Notes under the pieces: model-generated
What the model was told of the DNA's origin: nothing
What the model saw: the letters and a program-made list of their open reading frames with translations, nothing else
The model's database searches: none
Part shown: positions 24,185 to 33,141 of the stretch, piece by piece
How positions within the stretch are numbered: position 1 is the first letter of the stretch
Layout: the number at the start of each line of letters is the position of its first letter
Translations under genes and position numbers: made by a program
NCBI RefSeq assembly: GCF_016428755.1
Contig: NZ_JAELTI010000010.1
Coordinates: 23,215-87,214 of the forward strand
Source of the DNA: Allobosea sp. ASV33
GTDB taxonomy: Bacteria; Pseudomonadota; Alphaproteobacteria; Rhizobiales; Beijerinckiaceae
DNA length: 64,000 bases
Direction: 5' to 3'

Positions 24185-25189
24185 CTACCGTGACGCCGTC
24201 GCAGGCGTCTTTTGCCCGGGATATCCGACGCGCTGAAGCAGCGGCGAAATCCGGACGAGATCCCGATCCAGCGCCGTGATCGTCGACTGATCATAGGCGT
24301 TGGCCTGGGCTCGCAGATTGGTGACGCCTCCCGCGACGTCGATGACGAAAGCGCCATAGCGCTGATAGGCACGGAAGACCTTCTGCCCCAGCGGCGACAG
24401 CCCGTCCGGCATTCCGGCCGTGGCGGGGATGGCCAGGCGCTGACCTTCCTGGAGCAATCCTTTCGGGTTCGGTCCATCACCGCTGATGGCTTCACCGATA
24501 TGCCCCGGCTTCGCATAGTTCCAGTCGATGACGAGCTGCAGCGCATGCCCGATCTCGCCTTGATCCGTCTCCGCCTGAACCAGCAGGCCGGCGAGCTGGC
24601 TCGATCCCGCTGCCACGATGCCGGCGCCGAGAAAGGGCGACCTACGCCCCCAGCCGGTACCTGTTGCGACATTCGTCGCGGCATAGGATTGCGCCGTGGC
24701 CGCCTCTGGGCCCGTCCGCCGGAACTGCCAGAAGTTATGGACGGTGTCCCCGTCGATCACCAGCAGTTCCCCATCGGTTCCCGACGCCCCGTCGACACCG
24801 GCGGGAAGGCGCACCCTGACGGTGCCGGCCGGAAGGCCCCAGCTCGGCGGATAATCGATGGCCACGACCGGATCGGAAGCGGAGGCGATGTAGACAGCCG
24901 GAGAGTAGCTGCTCCAGGCGACACCGAAACGAGCGCTCGGCGGCCAGCCGACCTTGCGAAAAATCGCGCCCGCACGGATCGGCGTATTCCAGGAGGAGGT
25001 CGCGGCGAATGGCCGCTTGCCGAGGGCGAAGCCGCGCCCCGGCGGATCGTCCTTCACCGTCTGTGGCTGCTGCGCGGCAGCGGACGACGCCCATCCCAAG
25101 GCAGCGAAAAGGGCGAGGCACAGGGCAAGCCGGAGCCGGGCCACGATGATGGAGGCACGGAGGCCGGGTTGCGGGCGAGGCGACCTCAT
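24185..25189 (-). CDS. Sec-exported protein of unassigned domain family, paralogue of the substrate N-terminus
   Basis: 334 residues. Residues 1-37 are a signal peptide (hydrophobic LCLALFAALGW, Ala-Ala-Ala before the mature Gln-Gln). The rest aligns with residues 1-280 of the 820-residue protein at 20057: RPFAATSSWNTPI, YIASASDPVVAIDYP, GTDGELLVIDGDTVHNFWQF, IGHALQLVIDW, LSPLGQKVFRAYQRYGAFVI, GGVTNLRAQANAY. The pattern also resembles secreted actinobacterial proteins with His-Ala-Leu and a tyrosine-glycine ending block, whose function is not known to me. It lies between two glycosyltransferase genes, so a role at the cell surface or on the polymer is plausible. ATG 25189 gives the signal peptide; the upstream extension is not coding-like. 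Confidence 0.8.
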   Translation of the reverse strand: MRSPRPQPGLRASIIVARLRLALCLALFAALGWASSAAAQQPQTVKDDPPGRGFALGKRPFAATSSWNTPIRAGAIFRKVGWPPSARFGVAWSSYSPAVYIASASDPVVAIDYPPSWGLPAGTVRVRLPAGVDGASGTDGELLVIDGDTVHNFWQFRRTGPEAATAQSYAATNVATGTGWGRRSPFLGAGIVAAGSSQLAGLLVQAETDQGEIGHALQLVIDWNYAKPGHIGEAISGDGPNPKGLLQEGQRLAIPATAGMPDGLSPLGQKVFRAYQRYGAFVIDVAGGVTNLRAQANAYDQSTITALDRDLVRISPLLQRVGYPGQKTPATASR

Positions 25190-25238
25190 CGCGCGATTTT
25201 CCAGCAAGGGTGGCTGCGACGGGTCTCGCGCGTCATGC

Positions 25239-26429
25239 TCATCGCTCCGTCCGGACCCAGCCGACCTGGCGGTGCACGAAGAAGCGGATGAAGGACGGAA
25301 TCTTGGACAGGCAATAGCCCGGGCCCGCCGCCAGCTCGCGCCAGGACATGATCTCCCGGCCGAAACGCCACCATGCGGCGCCGATCGTCGCGACGAAGCC
25401 GGCCAGCGCAATCGAGGAGACGGCAAGCGGACCGGCAGACCTCGTCGCGCCGAACCACGCGAGGCTCGCGCCTTCCATCAGCATCAGCGATATCGCCAGC
25501 AGCGCCAGCGGCGGAATGCACAAGTCGAGTGTGAACGCCAGGAGGCGCAGGCTGCGCCGCGCGATCGCCTCTCTAATCATGGGAAGGAGGAATTCGCCGA
25601 TGATCGCCAGGTGCCCATGTTCCCATCGCGTGCGCTGCTGGCGCTTTCCGGCCTCGGCCTCGGGGAATTGGCTGACGACCAATGCATCGGGGCAGAACTG
25701 CGGCGACCGATGCCCCAGCACGAGCTCCGCGCTGATCTTCTGATCCTCCGTGAGGTGGCCGGTCGCGAGATCCAGCTTGCGGGCGAGATCGTAGGGCAGA
25801 GCCATGCCGGTCCCCATCAACTGGCATGGCCACCCCAGGCGCGTGGAGCCCAGCGGCCTCACGAAGGTCTTCACGGTCCATGCGAGCCGCGAAACCTTGT
25901 CGGCCGGGCTCGGGGATGGCGGCGCCAGCATCACATAGCGCGCCTGCATGGGGCGGCCCGTTGCAGCACAGCGTTTCGCCAGAAGCTCGAGCGTCCCCGG
26001 CGCGACCTCGCAATCGGCATCGATGACGATGACGACCTGCGGCGGATCGGATGTCAGGGAGCGGATGCCGTGATCCAGCGCATAGCCCTTTCCCGTGCGC
26101 GCGGGATCGCGACGGATGGTGACGCCGACGCCGGCACTCGCGGCAATCTGCGCGGTATCGTCGGTGCAATTGTCGGCCACGACCAGCAGGCGCCCTGTCG
26201 GCGGCATGCGGGACATGAGCGAAGCGATGGTGCGTGAGATGACCGCCTCCTCGTCATGGGCGGGCATCACGACCGTGAAGCGCGGGCAGGTAGCAAAGCT
26301 TTCCGATGCGAACCGGCGCGCAGGCAGGAGCGCCGCCCCGATCTGCAAGGCGAGGAAGGCGACCGGGATCGCCGTGAGAACCCCGAGCGCAAGCAGGGCA
26401 AGGTCAATTGCATCGACGATGACGGCCAT
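25239..26429 (-). CDS. Membrane family 2 glycosyltransferase
   Basis: 396 residues. An N-terminal TM (about 8-32) precedes the GT-A domain: TVVMPAHDEEAVISRTI, VVADNCTDDTA, VIVIDADCEVAPGT and the acceptor motif LTEDQKIS, then QQRTRWEHGH, the Gln-x-x-Arg-Trp-type motif of processive and membrane glycosyltransferases. Three further TM segments occur at about 295-375. Likely adds a sugar to a lipid-linked intermediate at the inner membrane. The downstream secreted protein starts 49 bp later. Confidence 0.85.
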   Translation of the reverse strand: MAVIVDAIDLALLALGVLTAIPVAFLALQIGAALLPARRFASESFATCPRFTVVMPAHDEEAVISRTIASLMSRMPPTGRLLVVADNCTDDTAQIAASAGVGVTIRRDPARTGKGYALDHGIRSLTSDPPQVVIVIDADCEVAPGTLELLAKRCAATGRPMQARYVMLAPPSPSPADKVSRLAWTVKTFVRPLGSTRLGWPCQLMGTGMALPYDLARKLDLATGHLTEDQKISAELVLGHRSPQFCPDALVVSQFPEAEAGKRQQRTRWEHGHLAIIGEFLLPMIREAIARRSLRLLAFTLDLCIPPLALLAISLMLMEGASLAWFGATRSAGPLAVSSIALAGFVATIGAAWWRFGREIMSWRELAAGPGYCLSKIPSFIRFFVHRQVGWVRTER

Positions 26430-26606
26430 GATGATCGCCCTCTGCGTGGTCGTACACCGCGACGTCCCGCCTTCGCCGCCTGAAGACCTAACGGACGAAG
26501 CCGCCCGCCGGTTCGCGGACGGGCGCCTTCCGCCTGATCGGACGCGAACGGCCGCCAGCGACCATGTCTTCGCGGGCGCTTTCAGGCGCCTTGTGGTCGC
26601 GTGATC

Positions 26607-27509
26607 TCATCCCGGGAGATGATCGCCCATCGGCCATCGCGGACGTTGCACGTCCTTTCCCGGAAACGTTATGCCGCCGCTCTGCAGGTCCTTCGCAATG
26701 GCGCCGAAAACCTGCCAGGAATCGATGAAGTAGCGACGGAATAAGCGCTTCGGCTGCTGCGCAAAACGCCAAAACCACTCAAGCCCCGCTGCCTGCATCC
26801 AGACGGGAGCCCGACGCAGCGTGCCGGCATGAAAATCGAGGGCGGCCCCCACGGCCAGCCCATAGGCATCTCCGAGCACGGACCGGTGGTGGTCGATCCA
26901 GATTTCGGACTTGGGAGCCCCGACCCCGAAGAAGATATGCGTTGCATCCAGCGTCGTGATCCGGTTTGCCAAGGCCTGACTGGCGACGGGATCGTTCTCG
27001 AAACCGAATTCCGGCACGCAGATGCCGATCTGCGTCTCGTCGAAACCAGCCGCCAGCAAACGATCGCGCAGGATGTTCGCGACCGTCTCGCTCGACGCGA
27101 CGAAGAAGGGCCTGTGGATTCCAGGCCTGAGATTGTTGAAAATCAGCGGAAAGAGATCCGCACCCGTGACGCGCGCCTTGACGCCGATCTTGCGCAGCTT
27201 TGCGTAGACCAGGATCGGCATGCCATCGATCGTCGTCTTCCACGAACTGCGATATGCGTCCCTGAAATCGGGATTCCGTCGCAAATTCACGACGTGATCG
27301 AGATTCAGCGTCGTCAGCAACCGGATGCCAGCCCCTTTGGGGACGAGAGAGCTGCAAATCTCGCGAGCGATATCATCGATGGACTCGCAACTGAACTGCA
27401 GGCCGAACATTGGCCTTGAGATCGAATAATCCGTCAGCCTGACGCTGCGAGCCCCCTGGCGAGGCCTGAAGCCGAATACACTTCCCGAATGTAGTTTTAT
27501 GATCCCCAT
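26607..27509 (-). CDS. WecG/TagA/CpsF-family glycosyltransferase
   Basis: 300 residues, GT26 family, which transfers N-acetylmannosaminuronate, glucose or related sugars to lipid-linked acceptors. The family core is present: LLTTLNLDHVVNLRRNPDFR, TIDGMPILVYAKLRKIG, VTGADLFPLI and FFGVGAPKSEIWIDHHRS, with GAALDFHAGTLRRAPVWMQ and GLEWFWRFAQQPKRLFRRY near the end. The N-terminal 30 residues are a variable extension. ATG 27509 has AGAGGT close upstream. It is divergent from the rightward sugar-phosphate transferase operon, so the two share a control region. Confidence 0.9.
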   Translation of the reverse strand: MGIIKLHSGSVFGFRPRQGARSVRLTDYSISRPMFGLQFSCESIDDIAREICSSLVPKGAGIRLLTTLNLDHVVNLRRNPDFRDAYRSSWKTTIDGMPILVYAKLRKIGVKARVTGADLFPLIFNNLRPGIHRPFFVASSETVANILRDRLLAAGFDETQIGICVPEFGFENDPVASQALANRITTLDATHIFFGVGAPKSEIWIDHHRSVLGDAYGLAVGAALDFHAGTLRRAPVWMQAAGLEWFWRFAQQPKRLFRRYFIDSWQVFGAIAKDLQSGGITFPGKDVQRPRWPMGDHLPG

Positions 27510-27658
27510 TTTACACCTCTGAATTATTGATTCGTTGCGCTAATGACTCCATTTATTGGATTAATTTCGATATATACTTTTATATACTTATGTTTTACAT
27601 AGAAATCCCGCGATACTAAGATAACGGAAGCGGCATTTCTGGAGGCATCGAGCGAGCA

Positions 27659-27682
27659 AAAAGCGCAACTGGTTGCGCTTTT
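27659..27682. promoter_or_regulatory. Perfect 24-bp palindrome upstream of the main polysaccharide operon
   Basis: AAAAGCGCAAC (27659-27669) and GTTGCGCTTTT (27672-27682) are exact reverse complements around TG. A second, shorter palindrome with the same TG centre, CGCTTT-TG-AAAGCG, occurs at 27731-27744. Both look like sites for a dimeric regulator; one could also be a bidirectional terminator. Confidence 0.5.
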
Positions 27683-27735
27683 AACGCTCCAGGTCGGCTA
27701 AACGTCGCGTTTTCGAGGAAAATGAAGCAACGCTT

Positions 27736-27764
27736 TTGAAAGCGCAGAACTCGATATGTCTAAT
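27736..27764 (+). promoter_or_regulatory. Candidate promoter of the polysaccharide operon
   Basis: -35 TTGAAA (27736-27741), 17-bp spacer, -10 TCTAAT (27759-27764). The -35 lies inside the short palindrome 27731-27744, so a bound regulator would block polymerase. GGAGG at 27777-27781 is 24 bases from the start codon, separated by a small hairpin CCCG-CCTTT-CGGG (27786-27798). Confidence 0.5.
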
Positions 27765-27805
27765 GGCGTTTAAACTGGAGGTATTCCCGCCTTTCGGGCA
27801 ACGCA

Positions 27806-29260
27806 ATGTCACTCAATGCAATCCCTCATCAGGAGCAATATCGCTCCACAGCAGCCTCAAACCATGGCAGCCAGCTCCTCTGGACCGTGGTTGTGGCCAC
27901 TCTTGAGTTCAGCGTGATCGCTGCCTGCGCGTTTCTCGCGTTTCTTGCCTATTCGGCCGCCATCTATGGGGTTCTGTTTTTCAAGATCGACTACGCGCTC
28001 GCCTCCATTGGGTTGGCCGCGCTGTATTTCGTTTTCTGCTTCGTCGACAATCAGTACGATCTGCTTGGTCCCGAGTGGAACCGGCACGGCTGTTCGCGCG
28101 GCTGCGCAGCGCTTGGCCTGTCATTCGTCATGTTATTGGCCGCCGGCTACCTGACCGACAATCTCGACGATTATTCCCGCGGCACGTTCCTCGCCCAATT
28201 GCTGGCGACCCTGCTGGGCCAGGTCACGACCAGGGCAACGCTGTGGGTGGTGATCGACCGCGTCCGCAGGCACGGGCAATGGCGCTGCGGCAACTTGGTC
28301 GTGCTGGCCATGCCCGGCGCGCCCGGCGCTGCGAGCATCCGCGCAGGTCTGGCGGCGCGGCACGAGCGCATCCTGCGCTGGTTCGAACTCCCTTCAATGC
28401 GAAGCCGCACCAGTGGGAGTGCCTCCTTGGAGGTACAACTTTCAGCGATCCGGAACGAATGCCGCTCCCTGCCGATCGACGCGGTGCTGATCGTGTTCGG
28501 CTCCGACAGCATGCAGATCGTCACGAACACCGTGGAGGCGCTTTCGGAGCTTCCCGTCCGGATTCAGCTCCTGCCGGTCGGGCTGACCGCCCTCATGAGG
28601 AGTAGCCGGGTCGGCAGCTATGGCGACCTGCGCGTCCTCGAACTGTTCTGCGGACCGTGCTGCCAGCGGGACCGGTTCCTGAAGCGGGCCTTCGACATCG
28701 TCGCGGCTGCGGCGCTGCTGATGATCCTGTGGCCGTTCCTGCTCATGGTCGCGATCCTGATCAAGCTCGATTCCGCCGGGCCGGTGCTCTTCAAGCAGAT
28801 GCGGCTCGGCTTCAACAACGAGCCGATCCCGGTCCTGAAGTTCCGCAGCATGAGCTGCCTCGAGGATGCCCGGGAAGGCTTCAGCCAGGCCGTCCGGAAC
28901 GACCCGCGCGTCACCCGCGTCGGGCGCGTGCTGCGGCGGACCAATATCGACGAGCTGCCGCAGCTCCTGAACGTGCTCAGAGGCGAGATGTCGCTCGTGG
29001 GCCCGCGGCCGCACGCCATCGCGCATAACCACATGTATGCCGATCAGATCACGCGGATGTTCCGGCGGCACAATGTCAGGCCAGGCATCACCGGATGGGC
29101 GCAGGTCAACGGGCTGCGCGGCGAGACCGACACCTTCGAGAAGATGCAGAAGCGGATCGAGCACGATCTCTACTACGTCGACAACTGGTCGTTCTTTTTC
29201 GACCTCAAGATCCTGGTCAAGACCGTCGTCTCGAAGCGCGCACGCCTTAACGCCTATTGA
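27806..29260 (+). CDS. Undecaprenyl-phosphate sugar-1-phosphate transferase (WcaJ/ExoY-like)
   Basis: 484 residues. Starts repeat-unit assembly by moving a hexose-1-phosphate from a nucleotide sugar to undecaprenyl phosphate. Four N-terminal TM segments (about 25-150) and a CoA-binding-like middle precede the catalytic C-terminal module (about 290-484). That module has FLKRAFDIVAAAALLMIL, a membrane-inserting helix, then GPVLFKQMRLGFNNEPIPVLKFRSM, NIDELPQLLNVLRGEMSLVGPRP and GITGWAQVNGLRGETDT, all typical. It is the first gene of a rightward operon. The sugar (glucose or galactose in most relatives) is not determined. Confidence 0.92.
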   Translation: MSLNAIPHQEQYRSTAASNHGSQLLWTVVVATLEFSVIAACAFLAFLAYSAAIYGVLFFKIDYALASIGLAALYFVFCFVDNQYDLLGPEWNRHGCSRGCAALGLSFVMLLAAGYLTDNLDDYSRGTFLAQLLATLLGQVTTRATLWVVIDRVRRHGQWRCGNLVVLAMPGAPGAASIRAGLAARHERILRWFELPSMRSRTSGSASLEVQLSAIRNECRSLPIDAVLIVFGSDSMQIVTNTVEALSELPVRIQLLPVGLTALMRSSRVGSYGDLRVLELFCGPCCQRDRFLKRAFDIVAAAALLMILWPFLLMVAILIKLDSAGPVLFKQMRLGFNNEPIPVLKFRSMSCLEDAREGFSQAVRNDPRVTRVGRVLRRTNIDELPQLLNVLRGEMSLVGPRPHAIAHNHMYADQITRMFRRHNVRPGITGWAQVNGLRGETDTFEKMQKRIEHDLYYVDNWSFFFDLKILVKTVVSKRARLNAY

Positions 29261-29275
29261 GGAAGGGAAAGCCCG

Positions 29276-30550
29276 ATGCGCGTCTGCTACTTCGTCTCCG
29301 AGTATCCGACTGTCTCGCACACCTTCATCCGGCGCGAGATCGCCGAGCTGGAGCGGAATGGCATCTCGGTGGTGCGCGTGTCGGTGCGCGGCAACGACCG
29401 CAAGCTGGTCGATCCGGACGATATCCGCGAGAAGGCCCGGACGCGCTTCATCATGGAGGGCAGCAAGGCGAAGTTCGTCGTGGCCCTTGCGACGGCCATG
29501 ATGCGCAGCCCGTCGACCCTGGCCAAGGCGACATGGGCGGCCATCAAGATGATGCGGCGCACGAGCCGGCCGGCACCGTTCCACCTGATCTATCTCGCGG
29601 AAGCGCTCGTCCTGGCGCAGTGGGTCATCGAGGAGAAGGCCCAGCATATCCATTCGCATTTCGCGATGAACGGCGCGGAAGTCGCCATGCTCTGCCACAT
29701 CCTGACCGGCGTCCCCTACAGCTTCACCGTGCATGGCTCCGACGAGTTCGACAGGCCCGAATATCTCGGCCTGCCCGCCAAGGTGAAGCATGCGGCCTTC
29801 GTCCCCGTCGTCAGCTCCTATACCGGCAGCCAGATGCGCCGCTGGATCCCCATCGAGGAGTGGGGGAAGCTCCTGCTCCTGCGCTGTGGGCTCGATGCCG
29901 CTTTCCTGGACACGCCGCTGCCGACGGTCGTGCCGAAATCCCGGTTCGTGATCGTCGCCCGGCTCAGCAGCGAGAAAGGCCATCTCGTCCTGCTCCAGGC
30001 GCTCGCGATCCTCGTGCGGGAGGGTGTGCCTTTCGAGATGACCGTGATCGGGGACGGTCCCATGCGACCGCAGATCGAACGGGCCATCCAGGAGCTCGGC
30101 CTCGCGCAACATGTCGAGCTGGCAGGCGCGAGGAGCAATGCCGATGTCCGGACCGCCATCCGCGGGGCGCGCGCGCTCGTCCTGTCGAGCTTCATCGAAG
30201 GCGTGCCCATCGTCCTGATGGAAGCCATGGCTCTCGGCCGGCCGGTCATCGCGACCCATGTCGGCGGTATCCCGGAGCTGGTGGACCGGGATTGCGGCTG
30301 GCTCGTTCCCGCGGGAAGCGCCGAGCGGCTCGCCGAGGCGATGAAGCAATGCCTCGACGCGCCCGACACCGTGATCCAGGCCATGGGGCGGTCGGGCCGA
30401 GGCCATGTGCTGGAACGGCACGACGTCGCCCGCCAGGGCCGGGAGCTGGCCGCGCTGTTCAGGGCGGAGCAGCGGGAGGAAGCGGCCGCCGTCGATCTCG
30501 CCGAACCGATCGTGCTCCAGTTCAGGCGCTCGGACCTGGTGAAGGGATGA
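29276..30550 (+). CDS. Family 4 glycosyltransferase
   Basis: 424 residues, GT-B fold. The N-terminal half carries YFVSEYPTVSHTFIRREIAEL, a common GT4 start, and HIHSHFAMNGAEVAMLCH. The C-terminal half has FVIVARLSSEKGHLVLLQAL and the Glu-x7-Glu motif in SFIEGVPIVLMEAMALGRPVIATHVGGIPEL. Cytoplasmic or membrane-peripheral, it should add one sugar with retention. AAGGGAAAGCCC precedes ATG 29276, and the gap from the preceding gene is 15 bp. Confidence 0.9.
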   Translation: MRVCYFVSEYPTVSHTFIRREIAELERNGISVVRVSVRGNDRKLVDPDDIREKARTRFIMEGSKAKFVVALATAMMRSPSTLAKATWAAIKMMRRTSRPAPFHLIYLAEALVLAQWVIEEKAQHIHSHFAMNGAEVAMLCHILTGVPYSFTVHGSDEFDRPEYLGLPAKVKHAAFVPVVSSYTGSQMRRWIPIEEWGKLLLLRCGLDAAFLDTPLPTVVPKSRFVIVARLSSEKGHLVLLQALAILVREGVPFEMTVIGDGPMRPQIERAIQELGLAQHVELAGARSNADVRTAIRGARALVLSSFIEGVPIVLMEAMALGRPVIATHVGGIPELVDRDCGWLVPAGSAERLAEAMKQCLDAPDTVIQAMGRSGRGHVLERHDVARQGRELAALFRAEQREEAAAVDLAEPIVLQFRRSDLVKG

Positions 30551-30581
30551 GCTTATCGCGACGCGAGCGGGGGAAGCCCGA

Positions 30582-31595
30582 ATGATCGATGTCTCCGTCG
30601 TCGTTCCCACGCATAATCGCGTGCGAATCCTGCCGCAGACGATCCGTTCGATCCTGCGCCAGCAGGATGTCGCGATCGAGCTCATCGTGGTCGACGACGG
30701 CTGCACCGACGGGACCGGCCCCTGGCTCGACCGCTTCGCCGGCGCGGATGCGCGGATCACGGTCGTGCATCATGCCGAGCCGCGCTTCATCTCGGAGGCG
30801 CGCAATGCCGGCATCGCTCGGGCCAGCGGGCGCTGGATCGCCTTCTGCGACGACGACGATCTCTGGGCGCCGGACAAGCTCTCCGTCCAGCTCGCCGCCA
30901 TGCGCGCCGACGCCGCACGATGGGCCTGCACCGGCGTCGCCGTGGTGAACGAGGATCTCCAGATCATCGGGCATCACCATGCGACGGGCGGCGACCTGCT
31001 GGCGGGCCTGCTGACGAGCAACCGCATTCCGGCGACCTCGTCGGTGATCGTCGAGCGCGACCTTGTCAGGGATGCCGGGGGCTTCGATCCCGGCTTGCGC
31101 GGCTCCGAGGATTGGGATCTCTGGATCAGGCTGGCGCAGAGATCGCCCGTGGCGGCAGTCGACCGACCGCTGGTCGCCTATCGCCTCGGCCGGCAGTCCC
31201 TCTCCCTCGACGTTGCCCCGATGCGCATGGGACGCCGGATCATCGCCGAGCGCTACGCGGCACTGGCCAGGGCCCATGGCGTCCGCTCCGACGCGGCGGG
31301 ACATGAACGCTACCTCGCCAAGCAGCTCCTGCGCAGCGGCGCGCGCTGGCGGGCTGCCTCCCTGTTCGCCGCGCTGGCGCTCAGGCACGGCCGGTGGCGC
31401 GAGCTGCCCCGGGTGGCTGCCGCCCTGATCGCGCCGCGTATGACGGACCGGATCGGCCAGGCCCGCGCGTCCGCTGCCGTGCCCGGCGCCTGGCGCGAGG
31501 AGGCCGAGGCCTGGCTATCGCCGATCCGCGGCATGAGCCAGGCCGACAGGCCATACGGCCGTCCCGCAGGCCAAGCCAGGGAACTGGAAGCATGA
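30582..31595 (+). CDS. Family 2 glycosyltransferase
   Basis: 337 residues. The GT-A start IDVSVVVPTHNRVRILPQTI, VVDDGCTDGTG, ISEARNAGIARASGRWIAF and the metal motif FCDDDDLWAPDKL, then the GSEDWDLWIRLA acceptor motif, are all in order. Residues 240-337 are Arg/Ala-rich with predicted helices and no TM. It overlaps the next gene by ATGA, so the two are translationally coupled. Donor sugar unknown. Confidence 0.9.
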   Translation: MIDVSVVVPTHNRVRILPQTIRSILRQQDVAIELIVVDDGCTDGTGPWLDRFAGADARITVVHHAEPRFISEARNAGIARASGRWIAFCDDDDLWAPDKLSVQLAAMRADAARWACTGVAVVNEDLQIIGHHHATGGDLLAGLLTSNRIPATSSVIVERDLVRDAGGFDPGLRGSEDWDLWIRLAQRSPVAAVDRPLVAYRLGRQSLSLDVAPMRMGRRIIAERYAALARAHGVRSDAAGHERYLAKQLLRSGARWRAASLFAALALRHGRWRELPRVAAALIAPRMTDRIGQARASAAVPGAWREEAEAWLSPIRGMSQADRPYGRPAGQARELEA

Positions 31596-32980
31596 AACCA
31601 GCACTCGGCTCCCTCGACCCGATCCATGGCGGCGAGTTTCGACAGGGGGCCGCTCAACCCTGGCCGACGACATCCGTGCGGGCGGCCAATATCGCGGCGA
31701 TCGGGAATCTGCTGCGGGCCATCATCTTCGCCATCCTGCTCGTCCGCGCCTCGTCCGACCCGGTCTTCGGCATGCTGGGAGGCGGTGCCGACGCAATGGG
31801 CCTGGGGGCCGTCTTCAATGCGCTCGCGATCGCGATCGCCGGCATCCTTGTCCTGCAGGCGCCGGTGAAGGCTTCCTTTCCGGTCATCGGCATTTGGGGG
31901 CCGTTCCTGCTGATCGCCTTCGGCTCGACGCTCTATGCCCCGGATTTCCAGTCGGCGGGGCGGCTCGCCTTCTCCCTCCTGACCTACTGGGCCTTCTTCG
32001 CGATCCCGTTCTTCATCCTGCGCTCCTCGCTCGACGTGACCCGGCTGATCCTCGTGGCGATCGCCTCGTCGATCCCGCCCACGCTCTATGCCTTCGTCGA
32101 TATCGCCCGCGGGCTGTCCGATTTCGGGGAATTCCGGCTGCAGAGCACCTTCTCGCATCCGAACATCTACGCGTTCTATCTCGTGCTGCTGCTGGGGCTT
32201 GGGCTCTATGTCCGATCCTCGCGGATCGTCAGCGTCTCCCCCCGCATCCGCATGCTGGTGACGCTCTACATCCCGCTGCTGATGCTGTTCCTGCTGCTCA
32301 CCAAGACGCGCAGCGCCTGGGGGGCCTGCGGGGTGATGTTCCTGATCTACGCCGTCAGGATCGACCGCCGTTTTCTCGCAGGCCTGCTCCTGATCCCGGT
32401 GCTTTTCATCGCGAACCCGAGCCTGATGGACCGGCTGACGGATGTCACGGCCGCGACGGAGATCGACAGCTTCTCGCAGCTCAACGAGAGCACGCGGCTG
32501 AACTCCTATGTCTGGCGGCAGGTGCTGTGGGAATCCGCCATCCCGCAGGTGCTGGACCAGCCGCTGCTGGGCCATGGCCTCGACTCGTTCAAGCGCTCGA
32601 CGCCGAGCTTCTTCCCGCTGGTGGGCCCCGAGGGGATGGACGCCCATAGCTTCTATCTGCAGATGAGCTTCGAGCTGGGGCTCCTGGGCGCCCTGTCGCT
32701 CGTCTGGCTGCTCGGCTCGGTGGCCTGGCGCCTGGCGCGGGGGCTGCGGCGCGATCCGCCCGGCATGCTGATCATGCTGTGTATCCTGCTGAGCTACATG
32801 CTCGAGTCCTATTCGGACAACATGCATTTCTACTTGGCGTTCAACTGGTATTTCTGGTTCGTCATGGGCACGATCTGCGCCTGGCTGCATCAGGGCGACC
32901 GCCTCGCCTTCGCCGCGCCGGGCGAGAGGCCGTCCGGGCTGCGCACCAAGGCCGCGATCCCCCTGCACCGCGCAGACTGA
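31592..32980 (+). CDS. O-antigen ligase/Wzy-like polymerase
   Basis: 462 residues. About ten TM segments. The Wzy_C-type periplasmic loop is near LLTKTRSAWGACGV and the long loop after it, ending with LLGHGLDSFKRST, then AHSFYLQMSFELGLLGA. It should join lipid-linked repeat units in the periplasm, or ligate the chain. Start at 31592 overlaps the stop of the preceding GT2 gene (ATGA); the longer open frame from 31394 runs out of phase through that gene. Last gene of the operon before a terminator. Confidence 0.88.
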   Translation: MKPALGSLDPIHGGEFRQGAAQPWPTTSVRAANIAAIGNLLRAIIFAILLVRASSDPVFGMLGGGADAMGLGAVFNALAIAIAGILVLQAPVKASFPVIGIWGPFLLIAFGSTLYAPDFQSAGRLAFSLLTYWAFFAIPFFILRSSLDVTRLILVAIASSIPPTLYAFVDIARGLSDFGEFRLQSTFSHPNIYAFYLVLLLGLGLYVRSSRIVSVSPRIRMLVTLYIPLLMLFLLLTKTRSAWGACGVMFLIYAVRIDRRFLAGLLLIPVLFIANPSLMDRLTDVTAATEIDSFSQLNESTRLNSYVWRQVLWESAIPQVLDQPLLGHGLDSFKRSTPSFFPLVGPEGMDAHSFYLQMSFELGLLGALSLVWLLGSVAWRLARGLRRDPPGMLIMLCILLSYMLESYSDNMHFYLAFNWYFWFVMGTICAWLHQGDRLAFAAPGERPSGLRTKAAIPLHRAD

Positions 32981-33117
32981 TCGACGGAGAACCCGCTCGA
33001 TCGCACGGCCCCCGCGAATGCGCGTAGCTCGCGCTGCGAGCCTGCCACCCCGTGATCGCCCCCGTTCAAGCCGGAAGCCGACCCCTTCCCCTCATTCAAG
33101 CACCAGCCGCAGGAACG

Positions 33118-33141
33118 ACGCCGGAGGACCCGGCGTTTTCC
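33118..33141 (+). terminator. Rho-independent terminator of the 27806-32980 operon
   Basis: ACGCCGG (33118-33124) and CCGGCGT (33130-33136) with an AGGAC loop, followed by TTT, a good intrinsic terminator shape. A smaller hairpin GCTCGC-GCT-GCGAGC lies at 33027-33041. The rest of the 325-bp gap (32981-33305) holds no supported gene and must contain the promoter for the next gene. Confidence 0.75.

Noticed and set aside
24061..24684. N-terminal extension of the GT2 gene (23023-24060)
   Set aside because: Translates the secreted-domain gene in the wrong frame; ATG 24060 has a ribosome site and the correct GT-A start.
28442..30760. 772-codon open frame on the minus strand
   Set aside because: Lies opposite the sugar-phosphate transferase and GT4 genes; His/Arg/Asp-rich translation without domains.
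31310..32968. 552-codon open frame opposite the Wzy-like gene
   Set aside because: Shadow frame rich in Gln, Glu, Arg and His; the plus-strand protein has a proper membrane topology.
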